Origin: IMCC26077 sp044344975
Lineage (GTDB): Bacteria > Actinomycetota > Actinomycetes > Nanopelagicales > Nanopelagicaceae
Length of the DNA: 12,736 bases
Reading direction: 5' to 3'
NCBI GenBank assembly: GCA_044344975.1
Contig: JBIJBY010000033.1
Span: 1-12,736 of the forward strand
Shown: positions 7,449-12,736 of the stretch, one piece after another
Layout: every line of letters starts with the position of its first letter
Position numbering within the stretch: the stretch's first letter is position 1
The notes under the pieces: generated by a model
What the model saw: only the letters and a program-made list of their open reading frames with translations
Told to the model about the DNA's origin: nothing
The model's database searches: none
Translations under genes and position numbers: made by a program

Positions 7449-8873
7449 ATGAAAAAAGTTGCGCTAGTCACCTTGGGCTGTGCGCGCAATGAAGTAGATT
7501 CCGAAGAAGTTGCCGGGCGCCTTGCCGCCGATGGTTGGGAGTTGGTCGCAGATGCCGCTGAGGCCGATATTGCCGTTATTAACACCTGCACATTTGTCGA
7601 AAGTGCAAAAAAAGATTCGATAGACGCCCTTTTAGAGGCTGATGCGCTCCGAGCTCAGGGAGCAAATAAAGGGAGTTCGCTCAAAAAGGTTGTCGCTATT
7701 GGCTGCATGGCAGAGCGATATGGCAAGGAGCTCGAACGCTCACTTCCCGAAGCCGACGCGATTCTTGGTTTTGATGAGTACGACGAAATTTCTTCTCGCT
7801 TGCAAACAATTCTTGCCGGTGGCAGCGTGGCAGCACATCATCCAAAGGATCGACGAACGCTTCTGCCGATTGCACCTGCTGAACGGCAAGTGGTACGAAC
7901 TAATTCTGGTGTAGGAGAGCGCACACTTAGAAAGAGATTGGAAGCTGCACCCATTGCTCCATTAAAGATTGCATCTGGCTGCGATAGAAGATGTTCGTTC
8001 TGCGCCATTCCATACTTTAGAGGAGCCTTTGTCTCCCGCCCAGCCAATGAAATTCTTAGCGAGGCGCTGTGGCTCGCAAATGAAGGAGTATCAGAGCTAT
8101 TTCTTGTTAGTGAGAACACCACTTCATATGGAAAGGATCTCGGGGATCTGCAAGCGCTTGAGAAGTTACTCCCTGAATTAGCGGAGATTTCTGGTGTGGA
8201 ACGGGTGCGCGTCTCTTATCTACAACCAGCAGAAATGCGTCCAACATTAATAGATGCGATTACGGGCATCGATAAAGTTGCGCCGTACTTTGACCTATCT
8301 TTCCAGCATGCGAGCGCAGACACACTTCGCCGAATGCGTCGATTCGGCGATAAGGATAAGTTTCTTGAATTAATTGAATCCATCCGAAGCAAGTCGCCCA
8401 ATGCGGGCATTCGTTCAAATTTCATCGTCGGTTTTCCTGGCGAGAGTGAGAAAGATTTTCAGACGCTACTTGATTTCCTCTCGCATGCCCGTCTCGATGC
8501 AATCGGAATCTTTGGCTACAGCGATGAAGAGGGAACAGAAGCCCAGAGCCTTGAGGGCCAGCTCAGCGAACGTGAAATCAAAAATCGAGTTGAAATCTCC
8601 GCCGCTTTGGCCGATCAGATGCTTGCAGAGCGAGCTGCGCAGCGGGTTGGTGAAGAGGTGCTCGTATTGATTGAAGAGAGTGGCGCTCGAGAGGGGCGCG
8701 CAGCACATCAGGGGCCAGAGGTTGATGGCACAACTCGCTTTGTAGCCGATAGTCAACGCTCACCAGAGTATGCAGTGGGAGCATATATTCGTGGCACAGT
8801 GGTGGAATCTGATGGAGCCGATTTGATTGCACATTTCATTTCAGATACGACAAGCGCAGCCAAAAGGAGTTAA
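7449..8873 (+). CDS. rimO: Ribosomal protein S12 methylthiotransferase RimO
   Basis: RimO is a radical-SAM enzyme that adds a beta-methylthio group to the conserved aspartate of ribosomal protein S12. The N-terminal UPF0004 domain has the three cysteines for the auxiliary 4Fe-4S cluster: Cys11 (TLGCARNEVDSE), Cys47 (NTCTFVESAKKDSID) and Cys86 (AIGCMAER). The radical-SAM motif CxxxCxxC is Cys178-Cys182-Cys185 (GCDRRCSFC). The TLGCARNEVDSE start distinguishes RimO from the tRNA enzyme MiaB. QHASADTLRRMRR at 286-298 and NFIVGFPGE at 324-332 are family segments. A C-terminal TRAM domain spans about 395-462. The 474-residue length is usual for actinobacteria. pgsA follows after 2 nt, so rimO probably opens the rimO-pgsA-pncC-clgR-tetR operon. 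Confidence 0.95.
   Translation: MKKVALVTLGCARNEVDSEEVAGRLAADGWELVADAAEADIAVINTCTFVESAKKDSIDALLEADALRAQGANKGSSLKKVVAIGCMAERYGKELERSLPEADAILGFDEYDEISSRLQTILAGGSVAAHHPKDRRTLLPIAPAERQVVRTNSGVGERTLRKRLEAAPIAPLKIASGCDRRCSFCAIPYFRGAFVSRPANEILSEALWLANEGVSELFLVSENTTSYGKDLGDLQALEKLLPELAEISGVERVRVSYLQPAEMRPTLIDAITGIDKVAPYFDLSFQHASADTLRRMRRFGDKDKFLELIESIRSKSPNAGIRSNFIVGFPGESEKDFQTLLDFLSHARLDAIGIFGYSDEEGTEAQSLEGQLSEREIKNRVEISAALADQMLAERAAQRVGEEVLVLIEESGAREGRAAHQGPEVDGTTRFVADSQRSPEYAVGAYIRGTVVESDGADLIAHFISDTTSAAKRS
8864..8869 (+). promoter_or_regulatory. Shine-Dalgarno of pgsA
   Basis: AAGGAG ends 6 nt before the ATG at 8876. It lies inside the last codons of rimO and fixes the pgsA start. Confidence 0.75.
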
Positions 8874-8875
8874 CC

Positions 8876-9448
8876 ATGTCGGCCGTGCTTAATCTTCCTA
8901 ACGCGCTCACCATTCTTCGGATAGCGCTGATTCCATTCTGTTTCGCAGCCCTTATGCAGGAGTCAGGCGATGATCCACGTTGGCGCATCATCGCCTGGTG
9001 GGGATTTTTCATCGTCGGTATGACAGATATTCTCGATGGACGTCTTGCGCGTGCTCGCAAACAGATTACCGAGCTTGGCAAGTTCCTCGATCCGGTCGCT
9101 GATAAGTTGTTAATTGGCTCTGCACTAGTTGGCCTCTCTCTCTTGGGCGATCTTCCGTGGTGGATTACAACCGTCATTCTTGGTCGTGAAGTTGCCGTCA
9201 CCTTCTTGCGACTTTTTATTGTTCGACTTGGTGGACGAATCATCCCTGCAAGTCGGGGCGGCAAGTTAAAGACATTTACTCAAGGATTCGCTACCGGCTT
9301 TTATGTCTTACCGCTCATCCCATCGCTACATACCGCACGAGATGTATTTATGTATATTGCAATCACCATCACACTCGTTACTGGCGCGGAGTATTTTGTT
9401 AAAGCGCTCTCAGCCCCTAAAGCCCAAGAGGGTGTTCCTGCACCATGA
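8876..9448 (+). CDS. pgsA: CDP-diacylglycerol--glycerol-3-phosphate 3-phosphatidyltransferase
   Basis: This membrane enzyme transfers the phosphatidyl group from CDP-diacylglycerol to glycerol-3-phosphate, forming phosphatidylglycerophosphate, the precursor of phosphatidylglycerol and cardiolipin. The CDP-alcohol phosphotransferase motif DxxDGxxARx8GxxxDxxxD is complete, with Asp51, Asp54, Gly55, Ala58, Arg59, Gly68, Asp72 and Asp76. NLPNALTILRIALIPF at 6-21 and GREVAVTFLR near 103-112 are typical of PgsA rather than of phosphatidylinositol phosphate synthase. Several membrane helices are visible across the 190 residues. It sits at the place of mycobacterial pgsA3, directly before the pncC/clgR pair, and its TGA overlaps the pncC ATG (ATGA). 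Other CDP-alcohol substrates cannot be fully excluded. Confidence 0.9.
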   Translation: MSAVLNLPNALTILRIALIPFCFAALMQESGDDPRWRIIAWWGFFIVGMTDILDGRLARARKQITELGKFLDPVADKLLIGSALVGLSLLGDLPWWITTVILGREVAVTFLRLFIVRLGGRIIPASRGGKLKTFTQGFATGFYVLPLIPSLHTARDVFMYIAITITLVTGAEYFVKALSAPKAQEGVPAP

Positions 9449-9930
9449 GCGCTGCGCAATTTGAAGCGGCGAGTTTGATCCTGGCAACTTTACGTAGCGC
9501 CAATCAAACGCTGGCAACAGCGGAGTCTCTGACCGGCGGTCTCTTAAGCGGCGCGATCACCGATGTACCGGGCTCCTCAGATGTATTTCTTGGCGGCATC
9601 ATCGCCTACAGCTCCGCGATGAAGAGCGCGCTACTTAAGGTCGATGGCGAGCTCATTGACACTCACGGCGTGGTGAGCGCTGAGGTCGCCATCGCCATGG
9701 CGAGAGGAGCTAGCAACGTGTTGGGTAGCGACTGGGCGATTGCTACCACCGGCGTCGCCGGTCCTGGTCCGAGCGATGGAATAGCAGCGGGCACGGTCTG
9801 GGTTGCGATTGTCGGACCAGATAGGGCGCTATTTGCTGAGGAGTTCATTATCTCCGGGAATCGCCAAGAGGTTCGCGTGAGAACGATTGCCCGCGCATTT
9901 GCCTCCTTTACCCGTATCCTTGGAGGGTGA
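9445..9930 (+). CDS. pncC: Nicotinamide-nucleotide amidohydrolase (CinA C-terminal domain protein)
   Basis: A 161-residue stand-alone CinA C-terminal domain, the PncC type that hydrolyses NMN to nicotinate mononucleotide and ammonia in NAD recycling. Visible landmarks are TAESLTGGLLSGAITDVPGSS at 25-45, containing the conserved Ser28, GGIIAYSSAMKSALL at 50-64 with Tyr55 and Lys60, THGVVSAEVA at 73-82 and TTGVAGPG at 101-108. The N-terminal CinA (MoCF-like) domain is absent, which is normal for actinobacterial copies. It overlaps pgsA by four bases and clgR begins 5 nt after its stop, so it is inside an operon. Annotation pipelines often call it CinA or competence-damage inducible protein; I see nothing here to support a competence role. 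Confidence 0.92.
   Translation: MSAAQFEAASLILATLRSANQTLATAESLTGGLLSGAITDVPGSSDVFLGGIIAYSSAMKSALLKVDGELIDTHGVVSAEVAIAMARGASNVLGSDWAIATTGVAGPGPSDGIAAGTVWVAIVGPDRALFAEEFIISGNRQEVRVRTIARAFASFTRILGG
9922..9926 (+). promoter_or_regulatory. Shine-Dalgarno of clgR
   Basis: GGAGG lies 9 nt before ATG 9936 and overlaps the end of pncC. An in-frame GTG at 9927 touches this sequence directly, so it is unlikely to be the start. Confidence 0.65.
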
Positions 9931-9935
9931 AGCAG

Positions 9936-10271
9936 ATGAGCAATCAGATATCCCCGAGTGAAGGGCTATTGCGAAGCCATATTGGAGCGACCCTTCGTCG
10001 TGTTCGGGTAGCTCAAGGTCAGACCCTTCGAGCGCTCTCGCGCAATGCATCGGTCTCGCTTGGTTATTTAAGTGAGATTGAGCGTGGCCAAAAAGAAGCC
10101 TCCTCTGAATTGCTCGCCGCAATCTGTGCGGCGCTCAATCTTCCTATCTCTCAACTTCTTGTTGAGGTTTCACGTTCGATGCAAATCCTCCCGGCTCGAC
10201 CGAACCTTGCCATCGTGGCTCTCGACAACACGAGCGCGCAAGATGCGGTCAATATCGAGGATGCAGCCTAA
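9936..10271 (+). CDS. clgR: ClgR-type XRE-family transcriptional regulator
   Basis: A 111-residue protein with an XRE helix-turn-helix at about 19-75: LRRVRVAQGQTLRALSR, then ASVSLGYLSEIERGQKEAS and LLAAICAALNLPISQLL. This sequence and its location after pgsA and pncC identify it with ClgR, which in Streptomyces, Corynebacterium and Mycobacterium activates clp protease genes. The protein ends in Ala-Ala (IEDAA). In Streptomyces, C-terminal alanines of ClgR are known to mark it for ClpP-dependent turnover, so the same feedback may exist here; that is inference. ATG 9936 is preferred to GTG 9927 because only the former has a properly spaced Shine-Dalgarno. Its stop overlaps the next gene by 11 nt. 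In mycobacteria the gene after clgR encodes the PspA-like 35-kDa antigen; here it is a TetR-family gene. Confidence 0.88.
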   Translation: MSNQISPSEGLLRSHIGATLRRVRVAQGQTLRALSRNASVSLGYLSEIERGQKEASSELLAAICAALNLPISQLLVEVSRSMQILPARPNLAIVALDNTSAQDAVNIEDAA

Positions 10272-10803
10272 AACCGTCAATACTGGGCGCGTGCACAACT
10301 CTGGCGTCAGCAGCAATAAAACTCGAATCGCGTTAATTGATGGCGCGCGTTCGCTTCTCTCTGAAGTAGGTGTTCGCGAAGCGAACATGATCACTATCGC
10401 TGATCGCTCTCGAGTTGCTCGGGCTACGTTGTATAACCACTTTCGCGATAAAGAAGAGATATTGCATGCGCTATTAGATTCTGAAATTTCGCGAATGAGT
10501 CAATTGGCGAAGAGCGCATCGCACAGGACGGAGGCGCTCCTCCTACTGTCGAGAGATATCTACGAAAATAGCGCCCTTAGAAAAGTTGCCGAACTCGAAC
10601 CACATTTAATTGCACGAATGGTCACCATCTCGGAAAGCGAGAAATGGAGCGAGGTGCGAAGCACTTTGCAATCAGTGCTCTATTGCTCGCGTGAGAGTGG
10701 AGAGTTGGTATTGCGCTGGCTCCTCTCGCAATTTTTCTCGCCCATCCCCGAAGGCGCTCGCCGCGCCGCAGTAGAGAAGATTGAGTCAAGCCTCTCGCTA
10801 TGA
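10261..10803 (+). CDS. TetR-family transcriptional regulator
   Basis: A 180-residue protein with a TetR_N DNA-binding domain at about 21-68: TRIALIDGARSLLSEVG, then ITIADRSRVARATLYNHFRDKEEILHALL, the standard TetR recognition-helix region. The remaining helical part (about 75-180) would bind a ligand and form dimers, but shows no feature from which I can name a ligand. ATG 10261 overlaps the end of clgR by 11 nt, and the GAGG touching it is too close to act as a Shine-Dalgarno, so translation is probably coupled. In-frame alternatives are ATG 10243 and GTG 10291. Its placement as the last gene of the rimO-pgsA-pncC-clgR run suggests coexpression with ClgR. I do not recognise a specific orthologue, and a target cannot be assigned from this window. 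Confidence 0.85.
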   Translation: MQPKTVNTGRVHNSGVSSNKTRIALIDGARSLLSEVGVREANMITIADRSRVARATLYNHFRDKEEILHALLDSEISRMSQLAKSASHRTEALLLLSRDIYENSALRKVAELEPHLIARMVTISESEKWSEVRSTLQSVLYCSRESGELVLRWLLSQFFSPIPEGARRAAVEKIESSLSL

Positions 10804-10831
10804 AATCCCTCAGCAACTCCGTCTGCTCGCG

Positions 10832-10847
10832 GGGGCTCGATCGCCCC
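10832..10847 (+). other. Stem-loop downstream of the tetR gene
   Basis: GGGGC (10832-10836) and GCCCC (10843-10847) are complementary around a 6-nt loop, 28 nt after the tetR stop. No T tract follows. It may be a weak terminator separating the operon from the recA promoters. Confidence 0.3.
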
Positions 10848-10908
10848 TAACCCTTCATAGCGGGCTGACAGGGAGCTCTCCGGCGTGTCGAATGGGTGTG
10901 AGTAGCGT

Positions 10909-10924
10909 TCGAACATCTGTTCGG
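10909..10924 (+). promoter_or_regulatory. LexA (SOS) box upstream of recA
   Basis: TCGAACATCTGTTCGG matches the mycobacterial-type SOS box TCGAACNNNNGTTCGA at every fixed position except the last. It lies 102 nt before the recA ATG at 11027. A TANNNT hexamer (TACCCT, 10926-10931) begins one base after it, so bound LexA would cover that -10. This fits the distal, LexA-controlled recA promoter known from M. tuberculosis. Confidence 0.88.
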
Positions 10925-10925
10925 A

Positions 10926-10931
10926 TACCCT
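10926..10931 (+). promoter_or_regulatory. Candidate -10 of the LexA-controlled recA promoter (P2-like)
   Basis: TACCCT fits TANNNT and abuts the LexA box. The predicted start of transcription is near 10938, giving a leader of about 90 nt. Confidence 0.45.
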
Positions 10932-10936
10932 TTAGG

Positions 10937-10958
10937 TGTCAGTGGCTCGCCGTACCGT
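10937..10958 (+). promoter_or_regulatory. RecA-NDp (PafBC-type) SOS-independent damage promoter of recA
   Basis: TGTCAGTG at 10937-10944, exactly eight bases, then TACCGT at 10953-10958. This matches the RecA-NDp pattern described in mycobacteria (tTGTCRgtg-N8-TANNNT), which drives damage induction independently of LexA and is attributed to the PafBC activator (earlier work also proposed ClgR). It is proximal to recA, downstream of the LexA box, as in M. tuberculosis. The predicted start is near 10965. Confidence 0.75.
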
Positions 10959-11009
10959 CGGGGATAACCGGAGATAGAGAGAAACTGAACAAGATTTCCA
11001 TAACGAAAG

Positions 11010-11016
11010 AGGAAGG
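11010..11016 (+). promoter_or_regulatory. Ribosome-binding site of recA
   Basis: AGGAAGG lies 10 nt before ATG 11027. It is the only good Shine-Dalgarno in the upstream open frame and supports this start. Confidence 0.6.
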
Positions 11017-11026
11017 CGGGCAAGAA

Positions 11027-12139
11027 ATGGCAAAAGAGGCACGTGAAGGACGCGAGAGCGCTGCCGAGAAGGCTGGCGATTCCAAAGCGAAGGTCGAGAA
11101 GGCTAAGGCTCTCGATACAGCGCTAGCTCAGATTGAGCGCCAATATGGCAAAGGCTCAGTGATGCGGATGGGCGAGCGTCGCGCCGAGATTACTGAGGTT
11201 ATTCCCACCGGGTCGATTGCCCTTGATCTTGCCCTCGGCATCGGAGGGCTGCCTCGCGGTCGCGTTGTTGAGATTTATGGTCCAGAGTCGAGCGGTAAGA
11301 CAACGGTCGCGCTCCATGCCATTGCCAATGTGCAACGCGCTGGCGGAATCGCTGCATTTATCGATGCAGAGCATGCTCTTGATCCTGAGTATGCAAAGAA
11401 GCTTGGCGTGGATATCGATGCACTCCTTGTGTCGCAACCCGATACTGGTGAACAAGCTCTAGAGATCATGGATATGTTGATTCGCTCGGGCGCAATCGAC
11501 ATCGTTGTCATCGACTCCGTTGCTGCTCTTGTGCCGCGCGCTGAAATTGAAGGCGAGATGGGCGATTCACATGTAGGTCTTCAGGCGCGCCTTATGTCAC
11601 AAGCGCTCCGAAAGATCACTGGCGCGCTCCATAGTTCAAATACCACTGCGATATTTATCAATCAGCTCCGCGAGAAAATTGGCGTCTTCTTTGGTTCACC
11701 TGAAACCACCACTGGTGGAAAGGCGCTTAAGTTCTACTCATCCATTCGTCTCGATGTCCGTCGCATCGAAACGTTAAAGGATGGCCAAGAGGCTGTTGGA
11801 AATCGAACTCGCGTCAAGGTTGTAAAGAACAAAATGGCTCCTCCTTTCAAGCAAGCAGAGTTCGACATCATTTATGGCGTTGGAATTTCTCGCGAAGGTT
11901 CACTGATTGATCTTGGCGTTGAAGCAGGAATCGTGAAGAAGAGCGGCGCTTGGATCACCTACGAAGGAGATCAACTTGGACAGGGCAAAGAGAATGCCCG
12001 CGCATTCCTTCGTGACAATCCTGATCTCGCTGATGAGATTGAGAAGAAGATCCGTAGCCAGTACTCCATAGGTCAAATAGATCCTGCGCTCGCAGCTGCT
12101 GTAGAAGAGGCAGTCTCTAGCGCTGATATCGACTTCTAA
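11027..12139 (+). CDS. recA: Recombinase RecA
   Basis: RecA is the ATP-dependent DNA strand-exchange filament protein and the coprotease that triggers LexA cleavage. The 370-residue protein contains KALDTALAQIERQYGKGSVMRMG at about 28-49, Walker A GPESSGKT at 85-92, IDAEHALDP at 112-120, the Walker B region IVVIDSVAALVP at 159-170, DNA-binding loop L1 around 171-185 (EIEGEMGDSHVG), INQLREKIGVFFGSPE at 211-226 and the L2 segment ETTTGGKALKFYSS. There is no intein, unlike M. tuberculosis RecA. The N-terminus is about 20 residues longer than in most RecAs and is rich in Lys, Glu and Ala. The frame stays open up to 10781, but that part covers the promoters and cannot be coding. recX follows after 1 nt. 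Confidence 0.98.
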   Translation: MAKEAREGRESAAEKAGDSKAKVEKAKALDTALAQIERQYGKGSVMRMGERRAEITEVIPTGSIALDLALGIGGLPRGRVVEIYGPESSGKTTVALHAIANVQRAGGIAAFIDAEHALDPEYAKKLGVDIDALLVSQPDTGEQALEIMDMLIRSGAIDIVVIDSVAALVPRAEIEGEMGDSHVGLQARLMSQALRKITGALHSSNTTAIFINQLREKIGVFFGSPETTTGGKALKFYSSIRLDVRRIETLKDGQEAVGNRTRVKVVKNKMAPPFKQAEFDIIYGVGISREGSLIDLGVEAGIVKKSGAWITYEGDQLGQGKENARAFLRDNPDLADEIEKKIRSQYSIGQIDPALAAAVEEAVSSADIDF

Positions 12140-12140
12140 A

Positions 12141-12620
12141 GTGGATTACGAGCCCGACCCCTACTCGGTAGCAACGAAGATTGCCGTCGATGCGCTCTCG
12201 CGTCGCGCCCGAAGTAGGGGAGAGCTCGCTCAACTCCTTCGAAAGAAGGGGGTACCTGAAGAGATTTGCACGCGTTTGCTCGATCGCTTGGTAGCTCAGA
12301 AATTAATTGATGATCTGATATTCGCGCAGGAGTGGTCACAGCTTCGCCATCGAAGTAAAGGTCTCTCGCGACGAGTACTCGCTCAGGAACTTCGTAATAA
12401 AGTGATTGCACCCGAACTTATCGAGCAAGCGTTAGCCGACATCTCCCATGAGGATGAGGTTAGTGCAGCACAGAATTTAGTTGCTAAGAAGTTGCGGAGC
12501 CTCTCGCGCTTTGATGATGAGGTAAAACGGCGTCGAGTCCATGCGCTCCTTGCGCGAAAGGGCTATTCGCCTCGAGTAATCAGCGAAGCTCTCCGCCAAG
12601 AGTTTTCTACCGCTTTTTAA
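12141..12620 (+). CDS. recX: Regulatory protein RecX
   Basis: RecX binds and caps RecA filaments and inhibits recombinase activity. The 159-residue protein is almost all helical and fits tandem three-helix RecX repeats: ALSRRARSRGELAQLLRKKGVPEEICTRLLDRL near 18-50, then IDDLIFAQEWSQLRHRSKGLSRRVLAQELRNK near 56-87, and a final repeat with RRVHALLARKGYSPRVISEAL near 131-151. It starts at GTG 12141, one base after the recA TAA, with no Shine-Dalgarno of its own, so translation must be coupled to recA and damage induction should raise both. The last 14 bases overlap the convergent gene on the minus strand. Confidence 0.93.
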   Translation: MDYEPDPYSVATKIAVDALSRRARSRGELAQLLRKKGVPEEICTRLLDRLVAQKLIDDLIFAQEWSQLRHRSKGLSRRVLAQELRNKVIAPELIEQALADISHEDEVSAAQNLVAKKLRSLSRFDDEVKRRRVHALLARKGYSPRVISEALRQEFSTAF

Positions 12621-12736
12621 AGCCAGCAGGACACTTCGGCGCAGTTCCAGAGACCTTCTTCGTTAATTTTCCTTTGACGCATGTAATGGAAACTCTGGGA
12701 GCAGCTGCCTTTGTAGGCGCAGCGCTCTTCACTGCG
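12607..12736 (-). CDS. C-terminal fragment of an unidentified protein with a Cys-Lys-rich tail
   Basis: The minus-strand frame from the right edge to TAG at 12609-12607 gives 42 residues. An Ala/Pro/Lys/Thr stretch (AVKSAAPTKAAAPR) is followed by a compact tail, ITCVKGKLTKKVSG then TAPKCPAGFKKR. The pattern is C-x-KGK-x-TKKV-x4-PxCPxGxKK, with two cysteines 16 residues apart and a basic end. From memory, similar tails end secreted or surface proteins of freshwater actinobacteria, often after a low-complexity linker; I could not verify this. The rest of the protein, including any signal peptide and functional domain, is outside the window, so no function is given. It is too short to score strongly as coding, but composition and codon pattern look protein-like. 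The alternative frames give no coherent peptide. Confidence 0.6.
   Translation of the reverse strand, partial: AVKSAAPTKAAAPRVSITCVKGKLTKKVSGTAPKCPAGFKKR

Noticed and set aside
8836..9264. 142-codon minus-strand open frame opposite pgsA.
   Set aside because: The translation is Arg/Ser/Pro-rich with no family features, typical of an antisense shadow of a real gene; pgsA has a complete catalytic motif.
10072..10260. Extension of the TetR gene back into clgR.
   Set aside because: It would overlap most of clgR out of frame, and the TetR DNA-binding domain begins after residue 20 from ATG 10261.
10372..10386. Inverted repeat GTTCGC-GAA-GCGAAC, reminiscent of ClgR half-sites, inside the TetR gene.
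   Set aside because: It encodes conserved-looking residues in the DNA-binding domain, its 3-nt spacing differs from the known ClgR sites with five bases between CGC and GCG, and 6-bp inverted repeats are expected by chance in a window this size.
10781..11026. Open frame extending recA upstream by 82 codons.
   Set aside because: It covers the LexA box, both promoter elements and the ribosome-binding site, and ATG 11027 gives a complete RecA. The openness is incidental.
12612..12623. GCTTT-TT-AAAGC near the recX stop as a terminator hairpin.
   Set aside because: A 2-nt loop cannot form a usable hairpin, and there is no GC-rich stem followed by a T tract.
1..12736. Mobile elements, CRISPR arrays, tRNA or rRNA genes, phage or toxin-antitoxin modules.
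   Set aside because: No transposase, integrase, regularly spaced repeats, clover-leaf or rRNA sequence was seen on either strand; essentially all space is occupied by conserved housekeeping genes.

Overview
This window looks like chromosomal, housekeeping DNA from a streamlined, moderate-G+C actinobacterium (about half G+C by eye from sampled lines). Three things point that way. The gene order thyX-dapA-rnj-ftsK-...-pgsA-pncC-clgR-...-recA-recX is the one I know from Mycobacterium (thyX, dapA, RNase J, ftsK, pgsA3, clgR, recA, recX in the Rv2754c-Rv2736c stretch), but compressed. A ClgR-type regulator and a mycobacterial-type SOS box are present. Several genes show actinobacterial-style leaderless-mRNA signals. 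The compactness and the Lys-rich, two-cysteine C-terminal tail of the last gene remind me of freshwater Nanopelagicales (acI) genomes, but that placement is an inference from memory.

Layout. At the left edge, on the minus strand, lie an azlD fragment and azlC, a branched-chain amino-acid exporter pair. A 38-59 bp divergent promoter region with an inverted repeat separates them from the plus-strand genes. Those begin with thyX (dTMP synthesis), dapA (lysine/diaminopimelate) and rnj (RNase J), followed by ftsK (chromosome translocase) and a RodZ-like membrane HTH protein. A tight, overlapping run then follows: rimO (ribosomal protein S12 methylthiolation), pgsA (phosphatidylglycerophosphate synthase), pncC (NMN deamidase, CinA C-terminal type), clgR (Clp protease gene activator) and a TetR-family regulator. 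After a 223-nt gap come recA and recX. On the minus strand, a gene with an unusual C-terminal tail enters from the right edge and overlaps the end of recX.

Regulation. The 223-nt gap upstream of recA carries two recognisable DNA-damage elements in the order known from mycobacteria. A distal LexA box (TCGAACATCTGTTCGG) lies next to a TANNNT -10. A proximal match to the LexA-independent RecA-NDp (PafBC-type) promoter follows, TGTCAGTG, 8 nt, TACCGT. Three genes without a Shine-Dalgarno sequence (dapA, ftsK, rimO), and thyX if read from a GTG, have a TANNNT hexamer exactly 7 nt before the start codon, which predicts leaderless mRNAs. By contrast, the rodZ-like gene, pgsA and clgR have clear ribosome-binding sites.

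I found no mobile element, CRISPR array, tRNA or rRNA, and no obviously novel multi-gene system. No gene-free stretch exceeds 300 bases. The parts most worth a second look are the double recA promoter, the leaderless-start pattern, the TetR gene overlapping clgR where mycobacteria carry the PspA-like 35-kDa antigen gene, and the cysteine-containing tail at the right edge.
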